Shown: in pieces, positions 17,450-27,173 of the stretch
Layout of the letters: every line of letters starts with the position of its first letter
Numbering within the stretch: position 1 is the stretch's first letter
Source of the DNA: a bacterium OM1 bin76
Lineage (GTDB): Bacteria > Actinomycetota > Acidimicrobiia > Spongiisociales > ZC4RG35
DNA length: 64,000 nucleotides
Assembly: GCA_002238785.1 (NCBI GenBank)
Contig: MPNA01000012.1
Coordinates: 1-64,000 of the forward strand
Direction: 5' to 3'
The notes under the pieces: generated by a model
The model's input: the letters and a program-made list of their open reading frames with translations, nothing else
Told to the model about the DNA's origin: nothing
Database searches by the model: none
Translations under genes and position numbers: made by a program

Positions 17450-18427
17450 GTGGAGTTCGGAATCAGCATCCCCAACTTTCGGGGAGCCGCCCATGTGGGC
17501 ACCTTCCGTCGGGTAGCCGCCGCCGCGGAGGAGGCGGGCCTGGACGATGTCTGGATCGGGGACCACATCGTGCTGGCTCGAAACATCACCTCCCCCCACC
17601 CCTACGGCGGCACCGCTCCGATAACCGGTTCCCGCCCCTGGAGCGAGACGGGGATCAAGGACATGAAGCCCAGCGACCCGGTGTACGAACCGCTGACCCT
17701 GCTGGGGTTTCTGTCGGCGCTCACCGAACGGATCCGGTTGGCGCTCGGCACCCTGGTGGTGCCTTTGCGTCACCCGGTGGTGGCGGCCAAGATGCTCTCC
17801 ACTCTTGATGTCCTGTGCGGGGGACGGCTCATCCTGGGGGTGGGGGTGGGCTGGATCCCCGAGGAGTATGCCGCGGTGAACGCCTCCTGGGAGGACCGGG
17901 GGGCGGTGACCGACGAGTACCTGGACGTGATGACCCTGTTGTGGCGGGAGGACCATCCCGGTTTCGAGGGGCGTTTTTACAGTCTGCCGCCCGACATCTG
18001 CTTCTATCCGAAACCGGTGCAGAGGACCATCCCCATCTGGGTGGGAGGCAACAGCCTCCCGGCTCGGCGGCGGGCGGCCAGAGTGGGGACCGGGTGGCAC
18101 GGGGCGTTCGTCCTCCCTGAGGGGATAACGAGGATCCGAGAAGACATAGTCGAAAGGCTGGAGGGATACGGTCGGAGTCCGGAGGGGTTTGTCTACTCCA
18201 ACCGCGTGAACCTGCTGGTGACCGATCAGTCCGACCCCGATCACCCGTGCCGGGGTTCGGTGGAGCGGATCGTCGACTCGATAGAGAGATACGCCCAAGC
18301 CGGCACCACCCATCTTCAAATCGCCACTCCGCCCGGTCCCCGGACCGAGGACATCCTGGAGCAGATGGAACTGTTCGTCACCGAAATACGCCCTCGGCTC
18401 TCCTGGGAGCGACAAGGCGGAGCATGA
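17450..18427 (+). CDS. LLM-class flavin/F420-dependent oxidoreductase
   Basis: The protein is 325 aa from GTG 17450. A luciferase-like TIM barrel is seen: EFGISIPNFRG at the start, DDVWIGDHIVL, the FLSALTERIRLALGTLVV strand, LSTLDVLCGGRLILGVGVGW, and PIWVGGNS. In actinobacteria such proteins often use F420 or FMN to reduce or oxygenate small molecules. Which cofactor is used here is not proven. It lies between the transporter ATPase and the cyclase-family gene and overlaps the latter by ATGA, indicating one pathway. Confidence 0.88.
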   Translation: MEFGISIPNFRGAAHVGTFRRVAAAAEEAGLDDVWIGDHIVLARNITSPHPYGGTAPITGSRPWSETGIKDMKPSDPVYEPLTLLGFLSALTERIRLALGTLVVPLRHPVVAAKMLSTLDVLCGGRLILGVGVGWIPEEYAAVNASWEDRGAVTDEYLDVMTLLWREDHPGFEGRFYSLPPDICFYPKPVQRTIPIWVGGNSLPARRRAARVGTGWHGAFVLPEGITRIREDIVERLEGYGRSPEGFVYSNRVNLLVTDQSDPDHPCRGSVERIVDSIERYAQAGTTHLQIATPPGPRTEDILEQMELFVTEIRPRLSWERQGGA

Positions 18428-19308
18428 ACTATCGGGAGATCTTCGAGGAACTCTCCAACCAGGGCCGGTGGGGGGACGATGATGAACGGGGCACTCTCAA
18501 CTACATAACCTCGACAAAGGTGAAAGAGGCCCTGGCCCTGGTCCGCTCCGGCAGGGTGCTCTCCATAGGCAGGGACCTGGACACCGTCTCGGGGCCCTCC
18601 AATCCCAGGCCGGTGGTCCATCAACTCCTGTACGCCGGACATAACGCCGACTCCACCATGGATTTTGTGGGCATCGCCCCGCACGGGTTCTCGGTCACCC
18701 ACCTGGACGCGGTGGGGCATGTCTACTTCGAGGGGGAGATGTACAACGGCCGCCGGGCCTCTGAGCAGGTGGACCGATTCGGGATGAGGTTCGGATCGAT
18801 AGAGGCGATGGCGGAAGGGGTGATAACCAGGGGGGTGTTGCTGGATGTGGCGTCAGCCGCCGGGGTTGACTATCTGGACCCCGCAGCGGAGATCGGCCCC
18901 GCCGAGTTGGAGGCAGCCGAGGAGTACTGGGGAGTGGAGGCGGAGCGAGGAGACGCGGTCCTGGTGCGCTCGGGCCGGATGGTGCACGAAGGAAGCAGCC
19001 ACCCTCCCGAGCCGGGCGAACGGGCCGGCCTGAACATACCGGCTGTCCGGTGGCTGCACGAGCGGGAAATCGCCGTGTACGGAGGAGATTGCATCGAGAG
19101 ACTCCCGTCTCCCCACCCGGGTCTTCACCTTCCCCTCCACTCGCTGGGCCTGGCGGGGATGGGCCTGGCACTGCTGGACTGGCCGGACACCGAGGTGCTC
19201 CGATCGGCGTGTCTGGCAGAGGGAAGGGCGGAATTCGTGCTGATGATGGCCCCGCTCCGTCTGCGGGGAGGCACCGGTTCGGCGGTCAATCCCCTGTGCA
19301 TATTCTGA
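18424..19308 (+). CDS. Cyclase family metal-dependent hydrolase (kynurenine formamidase-like)
   Basis: The protein is 294 aa from ATG 18424, overlapping the LLM gene by ATGA. The metal-binding motif of the family (HGTHxDxPxH) appears as APHGFSVTHLDAVGHV, and VYGGDCIERLPS with LPLHSLGL near the C-terminus fits the long cyclase group. Members hydrolyse amides, lactones or similar rings using Zn or Mn. Its placement with an LLM enzyme suggests opening of an oxidised ring or ester, but that is inference. Confidence 0.82.
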   Translation: MNYREIFEELSNQGRWGDDDERGTLNYITSTKVKEALALVRSGRVLSIGRDLDTVSGPSNPRPVVHQLLYAGHNADSTMDFVGIAPHGFSVTHLDAVGHVYFEGEMYNGRRASEQVDRFGMRFGSIEAMAEGVITRGVLLDVASAAGVDYLDPAAEIGPAELEAAEEYWGVEAERGDAVLVRSGRMVHEGSSHPPEPGERAGLNIPAVRWLHEREIAVYGGDCIERLPSPHPGLHLPLHSLGLAGMGLALLDWPDTEVLRSACLAEGRAEFVLMMAPLRLRGGTGSAVNPLCIF

Positions 19309-19367
19309 TACCAACGATGTTTACCCTGCCCGGTCCGGTCTGTCTCTCTAATCTTGGGGGAGTTGCC

Positions 19368-19409
19368 ATGGCGTTCACGGACAGTTGCGGGAAGGCGATT
19401 CGCAGGTGA
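19368..19409 (+). CDS. Possible 13-residue leader peptide upstream of the ABC permease
   Basis: ATG 19368 lies 5 nt behind a strong GGGGGAG ribosome binding site. The frame reads MAFTDSCGKAIRR and stops at TGA 19407-19409, which overlaps the GTG start of the permease (GTGA). The permease GTG has no good site of its own, so its translation probably depends on this leader. Too short for homology; the case rests on the site and the overlap. Confidence 0.4.
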   Translation: MAFTDSCGKAIRR

Positions 19410-20329
19410 GACAATTCATTCTGAAGAGACTGGGCCAGGCGGTGATCTCCATCTTCGTCTTGATAACCGTGGTGTTCTTCCTGGTCAGGCTCACCGGGGA
19501 TCCGGTGGAACGCATGGTCCCCATCCAGGTGACCGAGGAGATGGCCAACGACTTGCGTCGCGCCTACGGGTTGGACAGGCCGCTCATCGTTCAGTACGGC
19601 CTGTTCCTCCAAGGTCTGCCGCAGGGCGACTTCGGCCAGTCCCTCTACTTCCGAGGTCGCACGGTCCAGGAATTGCTGTGGCTTCGCATTCCGGCCAGTC
19701 TGCAGTTGGCATCCGTTTCCATGCTGGTGGCGTTGCTGATCGCGCTGCCCATGGGGGTGTACTCCGCCAAATATCGAGGGAGGTGGGGGGATTATGCGGG
19801 CCGGATCTTCTCGATTCTGGGAGGTGCGGCGCCATCGTTCCTGGTGGGCCTGGCCATGCTGCGCCTGTTTGCCGTGCAATGGCAGATCTTTCCCACCGGA
19901 GGTAGGGAGGAGGCCCTCTCGATAGTGTTGCCTACCTTCACCCTGGGGTGGTTCGTCTCGGCGGGGATAATGCGACTCACCCGTTCGTCGATGTTGGAAG
20001 CCCTGTACGGGGAGTTCGTGAAACTGGCTCGCATAAAAGGGGTGCGAGAGTCGATGGTGGTCTGGAAACACGCTTTCAAGAACGCTGCTTTGCCGGTGAT
20101 CACCTACTCGACGGTGATCTTCGCGGCCGTGTTGGGAGGAGCCATCGTCACCGAGTACGTGTTTGCCTGGCCGGGCCTGGGGAGTCTTCTGATCAGGGCG
20201 GTCATCCAGCGGGACTTCCCGGTCATCCAGGGGGCGGTGATCCTGATCGGAGTGGCCTACGTGATCGCCAATTTCCTGGCTGACATGGCCTATGCCTGGG
20301 TGAACCCCAAGATCAGGTACGAGCAATGA
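19406..20329 (+). CDS. ABC transporter permease (DppB-like)
   Basis: The protein is 307 aa from GTG 19406. The N-terminus RQFILKRLGQAVISIFVLIT and the GDFGQSL segment are typical of the first peptide-type permease. The EAA loop that docks the ATPase reads EFVKLARIKGVRESMVVWKHAFKN, given here in parts: EFVKLARIKGV and KHAFKNAALPV. About six membrane spans are present. It is coupled to the next permease by ATGA and to the leader peptide upstream. Confidence 0.92.
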   Translation: MRQFILKRLGQAVISIFVLITVVFFLVRLTGDPVERMVPIQVTEEMANDLRRAYGLDRPLIVQYGLFLQGLPQGDFGQSLYFRGRTVQELLWLRIPASLQLASVSMLVALLIALPMGVYSAKYRGRWGDYAGRIFSILGGAAPSFLVGLAMLRLFAVQWQIFPTGGREEALSIVLPTFTLGWFVSAGIMRLTRSSMLEALYGEFVKLARIKGVRESMVVWKHAFKNAALPVITYSTVIFAAVLGGAIVTEYVFAWPGLGSLLIRAVIQRDFPVIQGAVILIGVAYVIANFLADMAYAWVNPKIRYEQ

Positions 20330-21225
20330 GCAGCGCAGACTCGGTTGCCGCGTTGCCGGAAGAGGGCAAGGCCAGGGTCAAGACGCGGGGCGCCTCCGGA
20401 GTTACCAGGTTCCCCTTCATCTCGGCGGTGGTCCTGGCTCTGGTGCTGCTGGTTGCCATTGCGGCTCCGTTCATCGCTCCCCACGATCCTGAGGTGGGGC
20501 AACTCTCCAACAAACTCATCCCCCCCATGTGGCAGGAGGGGGGCACTTCCGAATTCCCGATGGGCACCGACACCTTGGGCCGTGACATTTTCACTCGCAT
20601 CCTGTTCGGAACCAGGATCTCACTGATGGTGGCGGTGCTGGCCACCGGTCTGGCCGGAGTCCTGGGGACCATCGTGGGCCTGATCGCCGGCTTCTACCGG
20701 GGATGGACGGAGACCATCCTGATGAGACTGACCGACATCACGCTGGCCTTTCCCCTGATGCTGATGGCCATCGTGCTGGTCTCGGTGCTGGGCGCCAGTC
20801 TCACCAATGTGCTGATGGTGATCGTCTTCCTGCTGTGGCCCTATTACGCACGACAGATCCGAGGGGAGGCGCTGGCGGTCAGCGAACTGGACTTCGTCGA
20901 CCTCGCCCGGGTGGCAGGGGTGTCGAACCGTCGGATTCTGTGGAGACATATCCTGCCCAACGTGATGCCGAGCATCGGAGTGCTGGCCACCCTGCAGGTG
21001 GCTCTGATCATCCTGTTGGAGGCGTCGCTCAGTTTCCTGGGGGTGGGGATCCCGCCGCCCACTCCCGCCTGGGGTCTCATGGTGGCCGACGGCCGCGACC
21101 TGCTGGGCCGGGCCTGGTGGGTCTCGATCATCCCCGGCATAGCAATCTTCGCGGTGGTGCTGTCGGCCAACCTGTTCGGCGACTGGGTGCGTGACCGCTT
21201 CGACCCCAAACTGCGGCAGATCTAG
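20326..21225 (+). CDS. ABC transporter permease (DppC-like)
   Basis: The protein is 299 aa, overlapping the previous stop by ATGA. An N-terminal cytoplasmic stretch precedes the first span, followed by [21 protein letters not shown]-type sequence ([13 protein letters not shown] seen), a hallmark of DppC. The EAA loop is [17 protein letters not shown]. About six spans. It works with the upstream permease and two ATPases in uptake of an unknown solute. Confidence 0.93.
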   Translation: MSSADSVAALPEEGKARVKTRGASGVTRFPFISAVVLALVLLVAIAAPFIAPHDPEVGQLSNKLIPPMWQEGGTSEFPMGTDTLGRDIFTRILFGTRISLMVAVLATGLAGVLGTIVGLIAGFYRGWTETILMRLTDITLAFPLMLMAIVLVSVLGASLTNVLMVIVFLLWPYYARQIRGEALAVSELDFVDLARVAGVSNRRILWRHILPNVMPSIGVLATLQVALIILLEASLSFLGVGIPPPTPAWGLMVADGRDLLGRAWWVSIIPGIAIFAVVLSANLFGDWVRDRFDPKLRQI

Positions 21226-21227
21226 CG

Positions 21228-22235
21228 ATGCTGCTGGAAGTAAAAGACCTTCGCGTCCAGTTCGTCACCCGCCGCGGCGTGGTCAAAGCGGTTGACGGGG
21301 TGAGTTTTTCGGTGGAACGCGGGGAGACCCTGGGCCTGGTCGGCGAGTCGGGTTCGGGCAAGAGCGTCAGTTGCCTGGCGCTGATGAGGTTGGTGGAGGC
21401 GCCGGCTGGACGCATAATGGGGGGCAGCGTGCTCCTGGAGGGCGAGGAGTTGCTGGATTACTCCGAGAGGGAGATGAGGCAGGTGAGGGGAGGTCAGATC
21501 TCCCTCATCCTTCAGGATCCGCTGAGTTCCCTCAATCCGGCATACACCATAGGCAACCAGGTGGCGGAGGCAATCCGGATCCACCAGGGCATGAGGGGCA
21601 GGGAGTTGACCGACAGCGTGGTCGAGATCCTGACTGCGGTCGGCATCCCCCAGGCCGAGCAGCGTCTCAAGCAGTACCCCCACCAGATGTCGGGGGGAAT
21701 GCGCCAGAGGGTGGCCGGGGCGATCGCCCTGTCCTGCCGTCCCTCGCTGTTGATCGCGGACGAGCCCACCACTTCCCTGGATGCCACCGTCCAAGCCCAG
21801 TATCTGCGGTTGCTCTCGGAACTGCAGGAAAAGTTCCAGTTCGGGATGATATTTGTCACCCACGACCTGGGAATAGTGGCCCGATTGTGCGACCGGGTGG
21901 CGGTGATGTACGCCGGCCGGATCGTGGAGACCGGAAGCACCCGCCAGATATTCAACGAACCGGCCCATCCGTACGCCAAGGCCCTGCTGGCCACCCTTCC
22001 CAGCTTGGACTCTCGCAAGAAGCGCCTGCTGACGGTCACCGGCCAGCCTCCCATCCCCATCAACCTGCCGCCGGGGTGTTCCTTCGCCCCCAGGTGCCCG
22101 GAGGTGATGGATGTGTGCCGGGAGACCTTCCCTTCCCGCAGCAGCCTCGGAGACCAGCACGGGGTGCTGTGCTGGTTGCATCCCTCCCCGGACGGCGCAC
22201 CGTCCAAGGCGGCGCCGCAGGCCTCCCACGGCTGA
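21228..22235 (+). CDS. Peptide/nickel-type ABC transporter ATPase (DppD-like)
   Basis: The protein is 335 aa, starting 2 nt after the permease stop. Walker [11 protein letters not shown]-loop [12 protein letters not shown], signature MSGGMRQRV, Walker [13 protein letters not shown] and the C-terminal oligo_HPY tail with [11 protein letters not shown] are all present. It is the second of two ATPases; the first is at 16420. No substrate-binding protein is encoded between or beside them. Confidence 0.93.
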   Translation: MLLEVKDLRVQFVTRRGVVKAVDGVSFSVERGETLGLVGESGSGKSVSCLALMRLVEAPAGRIMGGSVLLEGEELLDYSEREMRQVRGGQISLILQDPLSSLNPAYTIGNQVAEAIRIHQGMRGRELTDSVVEILTAVGIPQAEQRLKQYPHQMSGGMRQRVAGAIALSCRPSLLIADEPTTSLDATVQAQYLRLLSELQEKFQFGMIFVTHDLGIVARLCDRVAVMYAGRIVETGSTRQIFNEPAHPYAKALLATLPSLDSRKKRLLTVTGQPPIPINLPPGCSFAPRCPEVMDVCRETFPSRSSLGDQHGVLCWLHPSPDGAPSKAAPQASHG

Positions 22236-22271
22236 GGGATCATTCTGCAGGCCTTTCCCGAAACGCTTGCC

Positions 22272-23384
22272 ATGGGGTCGGCGGAGCGCCACCTCCGCAC
22301 GGAGATTCGATCTTGGATTGCGGCCAACGATCCCGGCCCGCCACCCTCGGAATACAACGAGCGCATCGAAGCCTTGACCCGCTGGCAGGCATCACTGTGT
22401 GAGGCCGGCTTCATGGGGCTGTCATGGCCGGTCCGGTACGGAGGGAGAGGAATGTCGCTGGCCGCCGAAGCGGTGCTGGCCGAGGAACTGGCCCAAAGCG
22501 GCGCCGCGGAGATCATCAACCGGTTGGCCCTGTACACCTGGGGTCCCACCCTGATGGACATGGGTGAACCCGAGCAGATGCGGCGCTTCTTGCCCGGAAT
22601 GCTGGACGCCTCCGAACTGTGGTGCCAGGGTTTCTCGGAGCCGGACGCCGGGTCGGATCTGGCGGGTGTGCGGACCAGGGCACTGGTGGACGGCGATGAA
22701 TTGGTGATCACCGGCCAAAAGGTCTGGACCTCCCGCGCCGAGTTGTCCACCTACAACGCCCTGCTGGTGAGGACCGACGGTGAGCCCGGTCAGCATCGGG
22801 GGCTGACTCTGGTGATGGCTCCCATGAAAAGTGACGGGATCACCATCCGGCCCCTTCCCCAGATGCTGGGAGAGCCCCACTTCAGCGAGGTGTTCTTCGA
22901 TGAGGTCCGGGTGCCCCTCGCCAATGTGCTGGGGGGACTCAACCAGGGATGGCGGGTGTCCATGAAGGCCATGGGGTACGAGCGGGGGATCTTCGTGCTG
23001 GAGCGTTCCATACGGCTGCGGCGAAGACTGGCGGAACTGGCCGACCGGGCGCTGGAGGAAGACCGGGTGGACCGCGCCGCACTGGCCGGGATCGGCCGGG
23101 TTCACGCTTCCCTGGAGATGCTCACCGCCCAGGCCTACCGCACCCTTGCCCAGCAGCAGGCGGGGACACTGGTGCCGGGATCCACTTCGGTCGACAAGTT
23201 GTACCTGGCCGAGGTGTACCAGGACCTGTTCGCCACGGCGGCGGAGATTCTGGGGCCGGAGGTGACCCTACGCGAGGATGGCTGGACCCATGACCTATTG
23301 GAGTCTCGCTCGGTGAGCATCTATTCGGGCACCTCGGAGATCCAAAAGAACGTGATCTCCGGCCGCCTGCTGGGGCTGCGATGA
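22272..23384 (+). CDS. Acyl-CoA dehydrogenase, larger subunit of a likely heteromeric pair
   Basis: The protein is 370 aa from ATG 22272. ACAD motifs are WCQGFSEPDAGSDLAG, VWTSRAELSTYNALLVRT and the C-terminal SIYSGTSEIQKNVISGRLLGL. The Glu of medium-chain enzymes (YEGTSQ) is Ser here. It overlaps the next, shorter ACAD gene by 4 nt. Adjacent ACAD genes of this kind form alpha2beta2 enzymes in actinobacterial steroid and other catabolism; that this pair does so is inferred. Confidence 0.88.
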   Translation: MGSAERHLRTEIRSWIAANDPGPPPSEYNERIEALTRWQASLCEAGFMGLSWPVRYGGRGMSLAAEAVLAEELAQSGAAEIINRLALYTWGPTLMDMGEPEQMRRFLPGMLDASELWCQGFSEPDAGSDLAGVRTRALVDGDELVITGQKVWTSRAELSTYNALLVRTDGEPGQHRGLTLVMAPMKSDGITIRPLPQMLGEPHFSEVFFDEVRVPLANVLGGLNQGWRVSMKAMGYERGIFVLERSIRLRRRLAELADRALEEDRVDRAALAGIGRVHASLEMLTAQAYRTLAQQQAGTLVPGSTSVDKLYLAEVYQDLFATAAEILGPEVTLREDGWTHDLLESRSVSIYSGTSEIQKNVISGRLLGLR

Positions 23385-24403
23385 GCGAACTGGCCGTCGC
23401 TTTCGACCAGGCATTGGAAGAGTTGCTCCCCTTCTCAGAGGCCCTGGACCGCGCCGGTGACAACGGATCGGTGCCGTCGGGGGTGCGGGAGGAGTTGCTG
23501 GCGATGGGGTGGAACGGTCTGGTGGCGCCGGAAGAGGCGGGGGGTCTGGGGCTGGAAACGACCGAGATGATCGAAATGTGCGCCGTGGCAGGCCGCCGTC
23601 TGCTGCCGGTGGCCCTCCTGGACGAAGCCCTGCTCCTGGCGCCCGCACTGGGTGCGGCGGGGCGTTCCGCCGCGGAAGCAGTTGTGGGAGGCCGAGCATC
23701 CGGCGGGGCGGGCTATGTCGCCGACGCTTCGGCAACCTGGGGTTCGGACGGAACACTGTCGGTCTCGGGTGTGGGAGTCAGGTTGTCCCCGCAGGCGCAA
23801 CTGGTGGGACTGGTCCACCCGCAGTGGACGGCTGTGATCCCGTTGGGGGATCCGGGGGTGCGACTGGAGCAGGCCGACGCCTTGGACCGGGGGCAGGGCG
23901 TCCATCTTCTCACGGTCACCGATGTGGAACCCGATGTGGTGTTGGAGGGATGGATGAATGGCGGAGGAGTGGCTGCGGGATGGCTGGCTGGGCTGCTGGC
24001 CGACCTGGTGGGAGGGGCCGATCAGGTGTTGTCCATGTCGGTGTCCCACGCTCGGGAGCGCCAACAGTTCGGACGGCCCCTGGTCCGCTTCCAAGCGGTT
24101 ACCCATCTCCTGGCGGAAATGAAGGCCCGTTTGGAATTGATGCGCTCCGCAGTGGCCCGCTTGGCCTTCCTGATGACAGAAGATGCCCTGGACCCCGGGT
24201 TCCTGGCTGCTGCCCTCTGGTCGGTCCCCGCCTACGCCCGCCAGGTCTGCGAGTCGGCCATCCAGGTGCACGGAGGCATCGGTTTCACCTGGGAATACGG
24301 TCTCCATCTCTACTACCGCCGCGTCCTCTCGGTGCAATCGATGCTGGGCGGTTCCCTTGACACGGCTGCCCAAGCGGGGCGGGCCTATCTGAAGGAGGAT
24401 TGA
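23381..24403 (+). CDS. Acyl-CoA dehydrogenase, smaller subunit of a likely heteromeric pair
   Basis: The protein is 340 aa, coupled to the upstream ACAD by ATGA. The N-terminal helical region has LLAMGWNGLVAPEEAGGLGLE, and the C-terminal domain has ERQQFGRPLVRFQAVTHLLAEM-type sequence (RQQFGRPLVRFQAV seen) and HGGIGFTWEYGLHLYYRR. The middle FAD-contact motifs are weak, as expected for one member of a mixed tetramer. It is the last plus-strand gene of the catabolic run; a convergent crotonase gene follows. Confidence 0.85.
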   Translation: MSELAVAFDQALEELLPFSEALDRAGDNGSVPSGVREELLAMGWNGLVAPEEAGGLGLETTEMIEMCAVAGRRLLPVALLDEALLLAPALGAAGRSAAEAVVGGRASGGAGYVADASATWGSDGTLSVSGVGVRLSPQAQLVGLVHPQWTAVIPLGDPGVRLEQADALDRGQGVHLLTVTDVEPDVVLEGWMNGGGVAAGWLAGLLADLVGGADQVLSMSVSHARERQQFGRPLVRFQAVTHLLAEMKARLELMRSAVARLAFLMTEDALDPGFLAAALWSVPAYARQVCESAIQVHGGIGFTWEYGLHLYYRRVLSVQSMLGGSLDTAAQAGRAYLKED

Positions 24404-24406
24404 AGC

Positions 24407-24488
24407 CCGCGGGAAAACCGCGGAAGGGGACACGGTGTGACGTACACCTCCACCCCCTGGTCGGGCCTATGACATCATTGTATCATAG
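24407..24488. terminator. Weak hairpins between convergent genes
   Basis: CCGCGG at 24407-24412 and 24418-24423 can pair across a five-base loop, and CTATGA (24467-24472) pairs with TCATAG (24483-24488). Neither has a T-run, so they are only possible bidirectional terminators. Confidence 0.25.
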
Positions 24489-24526
24489 TCTGGGGTATTT
24501 ACCGTTGTGAGGGAAGGTCCGAATCG

Positions 24527-25318
24527 TTAGCGGCCGCGGAACTCGGGGTGCCGCTTTTCGGCGATGGCCCTGAGGGCCTCGTCGTGGTCGTCGGATAGGA
24601 AGGTGACCAGTTCCCAACCCCCTGCAGAGTCGAAGGCCACGTTGAGAGCATCCTTGATCAGCTTGTTCACTGCCATCTTGGTGAACCGGATGGCCAGGGG
24701 AGCACCCTTGGCCAACCGCTCGGCGAACTTCAAGGCCTCGGGCAGGAGACGGTCGGCCGGAAAGACCCGGTTGACCAGCCCGATTCGCTCCGCCTCGGCG
24801 GCGGTGAGGGGATTCCCGGTCATCAGGTACTCCTTGGCCCGGGCGGGTCCCACCAGAAGCGGCCAGATGGCCGTTCCCCCGTCCCCGGCAACGAGTCCCA
24901 CCCGTACGTGGGGGTCGGAGATGATGGCGTCCTCGGCGATGAAGATCACGTCGCACAGCAGTGCAATGGAGGCGCCCAGTCCCACTGCGGGACCGTTGAT
25001 GGCGGCGATGATGGGAATCTCGATGTCCACCAGGTCCCAGATCAGTTGCTTGGCGTCGCGGCGGAGATGGTCCAGCTTGGCAGTGTCCTTCAATGTTGGA
25101 AACCACCCGAAGTCCCCTCCCGCCGAGAAGGCGTCGCCGCTTCCGGTGAGAATCGCCACCCTCGCCTGGTCCTCCCGCTTCAGCATTCTGAACAGGGCGG
25201 TCAGGTCCTCATGAAGTTGGCCGTCCACGGTGTTGAGCCGGGAACGCGGGTTGTCGATGACCGCGGTCAGCACATCTCCGCTTCGGCGGATGCCGATGGT
25301 CTGCAGTTGTGGTTCCAT
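24527..25318 (-). CDS. Enoyl-CoA hydratase/isomerase family (crotonase) protein
   Basis: The protein is 263 aa from ATG 25318, with AAGGAG 5 nt upstream. Oxyanion-hole sequences GSGDAFSAGGD and INGPAVGLGASIALLCD are clear, followed by SDPHVRVGLVAGDGG, where a Glu is often found in true hydratases. It probably adds water to, or isomerises, an enoyl-CoA. It faces the catabolic run from the minus strand and could serve the product of the ACAD pair, but it has its own promoter in the gap shared with ffh. Confidence 0.87.
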   Translation of the reverse strand: MEPQLQTIGIRRSGDVLTAVIDNPRSRLNTVDGQLHEDLTALFRMLKREDQARVAILTGSGDAFSAGGDFGWFPTLKDTAKLDHLRRDAKQLIWDLVDIEIPIIAAINGPAVGLGASIALLCDVIFIAEDAIISDPHVRVGLVAGDGGTAIWPLLVGPARAKEYLMTGNPLTAAEAERIGLVNRVFPADRLLPEALKFAERLAKGAPLAIRFTKMAVNKLIKDALNVAFDSAGGWELVTFLSDDHDEALRAIAEKRHPEFRGR

Positions 25319-25420
25319 GTTGCTCCTTATGGGTAAAACGGCCAGATTACCGGTGGGGTGGCGGGACGGGCCCTGTCTGTGCCAAAATAGTGGGGAGATG
25401 GTTATCGCAAGGAGCACTGG

Positions 25421-26779
25421 ATGTTCGAAATCCTGACTGAACGGTTCTCCAGGACTTTTACACGTCTGAAGGGCAAGGGACGCGTCACCCCGGCGGATCT
25501 GAGGTCGGCGCTGCGGGAGGTGCGCCTGGCTCTGCTGGACGCCGATGTCAATGTGGGAGTGGTCAACAGCCTGGTGGAGCGGATCAGAAAGAGGGCCAGG
25601 GGCGCCGAGGTCTCCCGCAGCCTCACCCCCGGGCAGCAGGTCATCAAGATAGTTCACTCCGAGTTGGTGAAGACCCTGGGTGAGGAACCGGTGCCTCTCA
25701 CTGTGAAGGGCTCACCCCTCACCCTGATGCTGATGGGGCTTCAGGGTTCGGGTAAGACCACCACCGCTGCCAAGGTGGCCCTGCACCTGCGGGAGAAGTA
25801 CGGAAAGCGCCCCCTGCTGGTGGCCGCCGACCTCCAGCGTCCCGCCGCAGTCGAGCAACTGGTGACCCTGGGACAGCGCGCCGGGGTGGACGTGTACCGG
25901 GAGACGGGCTCCTCCAACCCCAAACGGGTGGTGCGCGCCGCCATGCGCCATGCCCGCAGCAGCGGCTACGACGCGGTGGTGATAGACACCGCCGGGAGAC
26001 TCCAGATAGACAGACGCCTGATGAATGAACTGGCCGCAATGGCGGAGATCGCCCGCCCCCAGGAGAGGCTGCTGGTGGTGGACGCCATGACCGGTCAGGA
26101 CGCCGTGAACGTGGCTCGGGGGTTTGCCGAAAGAGTGGATGTGACCGGCATCGTCCTGTCCAAGCTGGACGGTGACGCCCGTGGCGGGGCGGCCATCTCG
26201 GTGAGTGAGGCCACCGGCCAGAAGGTCAAGCTGGTGGGAGAAGGGGAGGAGTTGTCGGCGCTGGCCGTGTTCCATCCCGATCGCATGGCCTCGCGCATTC
26301 TGGGAATGGGGGATGTGTTGACCCTCATCGAAAAGGCAGAGTCTGTCACCGGCCCGGGCGATGCCGACAAGTTCGTACGCGGCGCCGTCAACCAGAGCCT
26401 GGGACTCGACGACTTCCTGGAGCAACTCCACAACTTGAGGAGGATGGGAGGTTTGAATCAAGTTCTTGCTATGATGCCCGGTGGGGCCCGATCAGGCATT
26501 GCCGGATTGAGCGACGACGAGATGAGTCGCACCGTGGGGATCATTCATTCGATGACCCCCGAGGAGCGGCGCAATCCCAAGCTGATCACAGGCAGCCGCC
26601 GCCGTAGAATTGCCAACGGGTCGGGCACCACTGTTGCGGCGGTGAACCGTTTGCTGAAGAGGTTCGCCGATACACAAAGAATGATGAACATGCTGTCCGG
26701 CGGGACGAACATTCCAGGAATGGGGATGGAAGGCCTTCTCCAGCCGACCAGGAGCCGACGAAGACGACGTAAGAGGTGA
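25421..26779 (+). CDS. ffh: Signal recognition particle protein Ffh (SRP54)
   Basis: The protein is 452 aa. N and G domains: [22 protein letters not shown], written here in parts as [15 protein letters not shown], then P-loop [22 protein letters not shown] and [12 protein letters not shown]. The Met-rich M domain follows ([21 protein letters not shown]) and ends in a basic Arg tail. It binds SRP RNA and signal sequences and targets membrane proteins to FtsY. It starts the ffh-rpsP-KH-rimM cluster; an AAGGAGC site precedes ATG 25421. Confidence 0.96.
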   Translation: MFEILTERFSRTFTRLKGKGRVTPADLRSALREVRLALLDADVNVGVVNSLVERIRKRARGAEVSRSLTPGQQVIKIVHSELVKTLGEEPVPLTVKGSPLTLMLMGLQGSGKTTTAAKVALHLREKYGKRPLLVAADLQRPAAVEQLVTLGQRAGVDVYRETGSSNPKRVVRAAMRHARSSGYDAVVIDTAGRLQIDRRLMNELAAMAEIARPQERLLVVDAMTGQDAVNVARGFAERVDVTGIVLSKLDGDARGGAAISVSEATGQKVKLVGEGEELSALAVFHPDRMASRILGMGDVLTLIEKAESVTGPGDADKFVRGAVNQSLGLDDFLEQLHNLRRMGGLNQVLAMMPGGARSGIAGLSDDEMSRTVGIIHSMTPEERRNPKLITGSRRRRIANGSGTTVAAVNRLLKRFADTQRMMNMLSGGTNIPGMGMEGLLQPTRSRRRRRKR

Positions 26780-26786
26780 AAGAAAC

Positions 26787-27161
26787 ATGGCGGTACGCAT
26801 CCGTCTGATGAGGATGGGAAAAAAGAAGAAGCCGAGCTACCGAGTGGTGGTAACCGACGGTCGCAAACCGCGCGACGGTCGGTACATAGAACAGATCGGC
26901 CGTTACGACCCGCTGGCCGAGCCATCGGTGGTGGAGATATCCAACGACCGGGCGGTGGAATGGTTGGCGCGAGGCGCTCAACCGTCCGATCGGGTACGCA
27001 AGCTCATGGAGATCTCGGGCGCCTGGACCCGTTACCGGGTTGCGGCGGGCAAGGCGCATCGCGTTACCGATGAAGTCTCACAGGCAGACCCCGGCGCCGC
27101 CGGAGAAGGCACCTCCCAGGAGGACGCCTCACAGGCCGCCGCCGGCGTTTCCGCATCGTAA
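26787..27161 (+). CDS. rpsP: 30S ribosomal protein S16
   Basis: The protein is 124 aa, starting 7 nt after ffh with a GAGGTGAAAG site. The S16 core is [20 protein letters not shown], seen as [16 protein letters not shown], then [13 protein letters not shown] and [15 protein letters not shown]. The last 40 residues are an acidic/Ala-rich extension common in actinobacterial S16. Confidence 0.96.
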   Translation: MAVRIRLMRMGKKKKPSYRVVVTDGRKPRDGRYIEQIGRYDPLAEPSVVEISNDRAVEWLARGAQPSDRVRKLMEISGAWTRYRVAAGKAHRVTDEVSQADPGAAGEGTSQEDASQAAAGVSAS

Positions 27162-27173
27162 GGGAGTTTGAGT

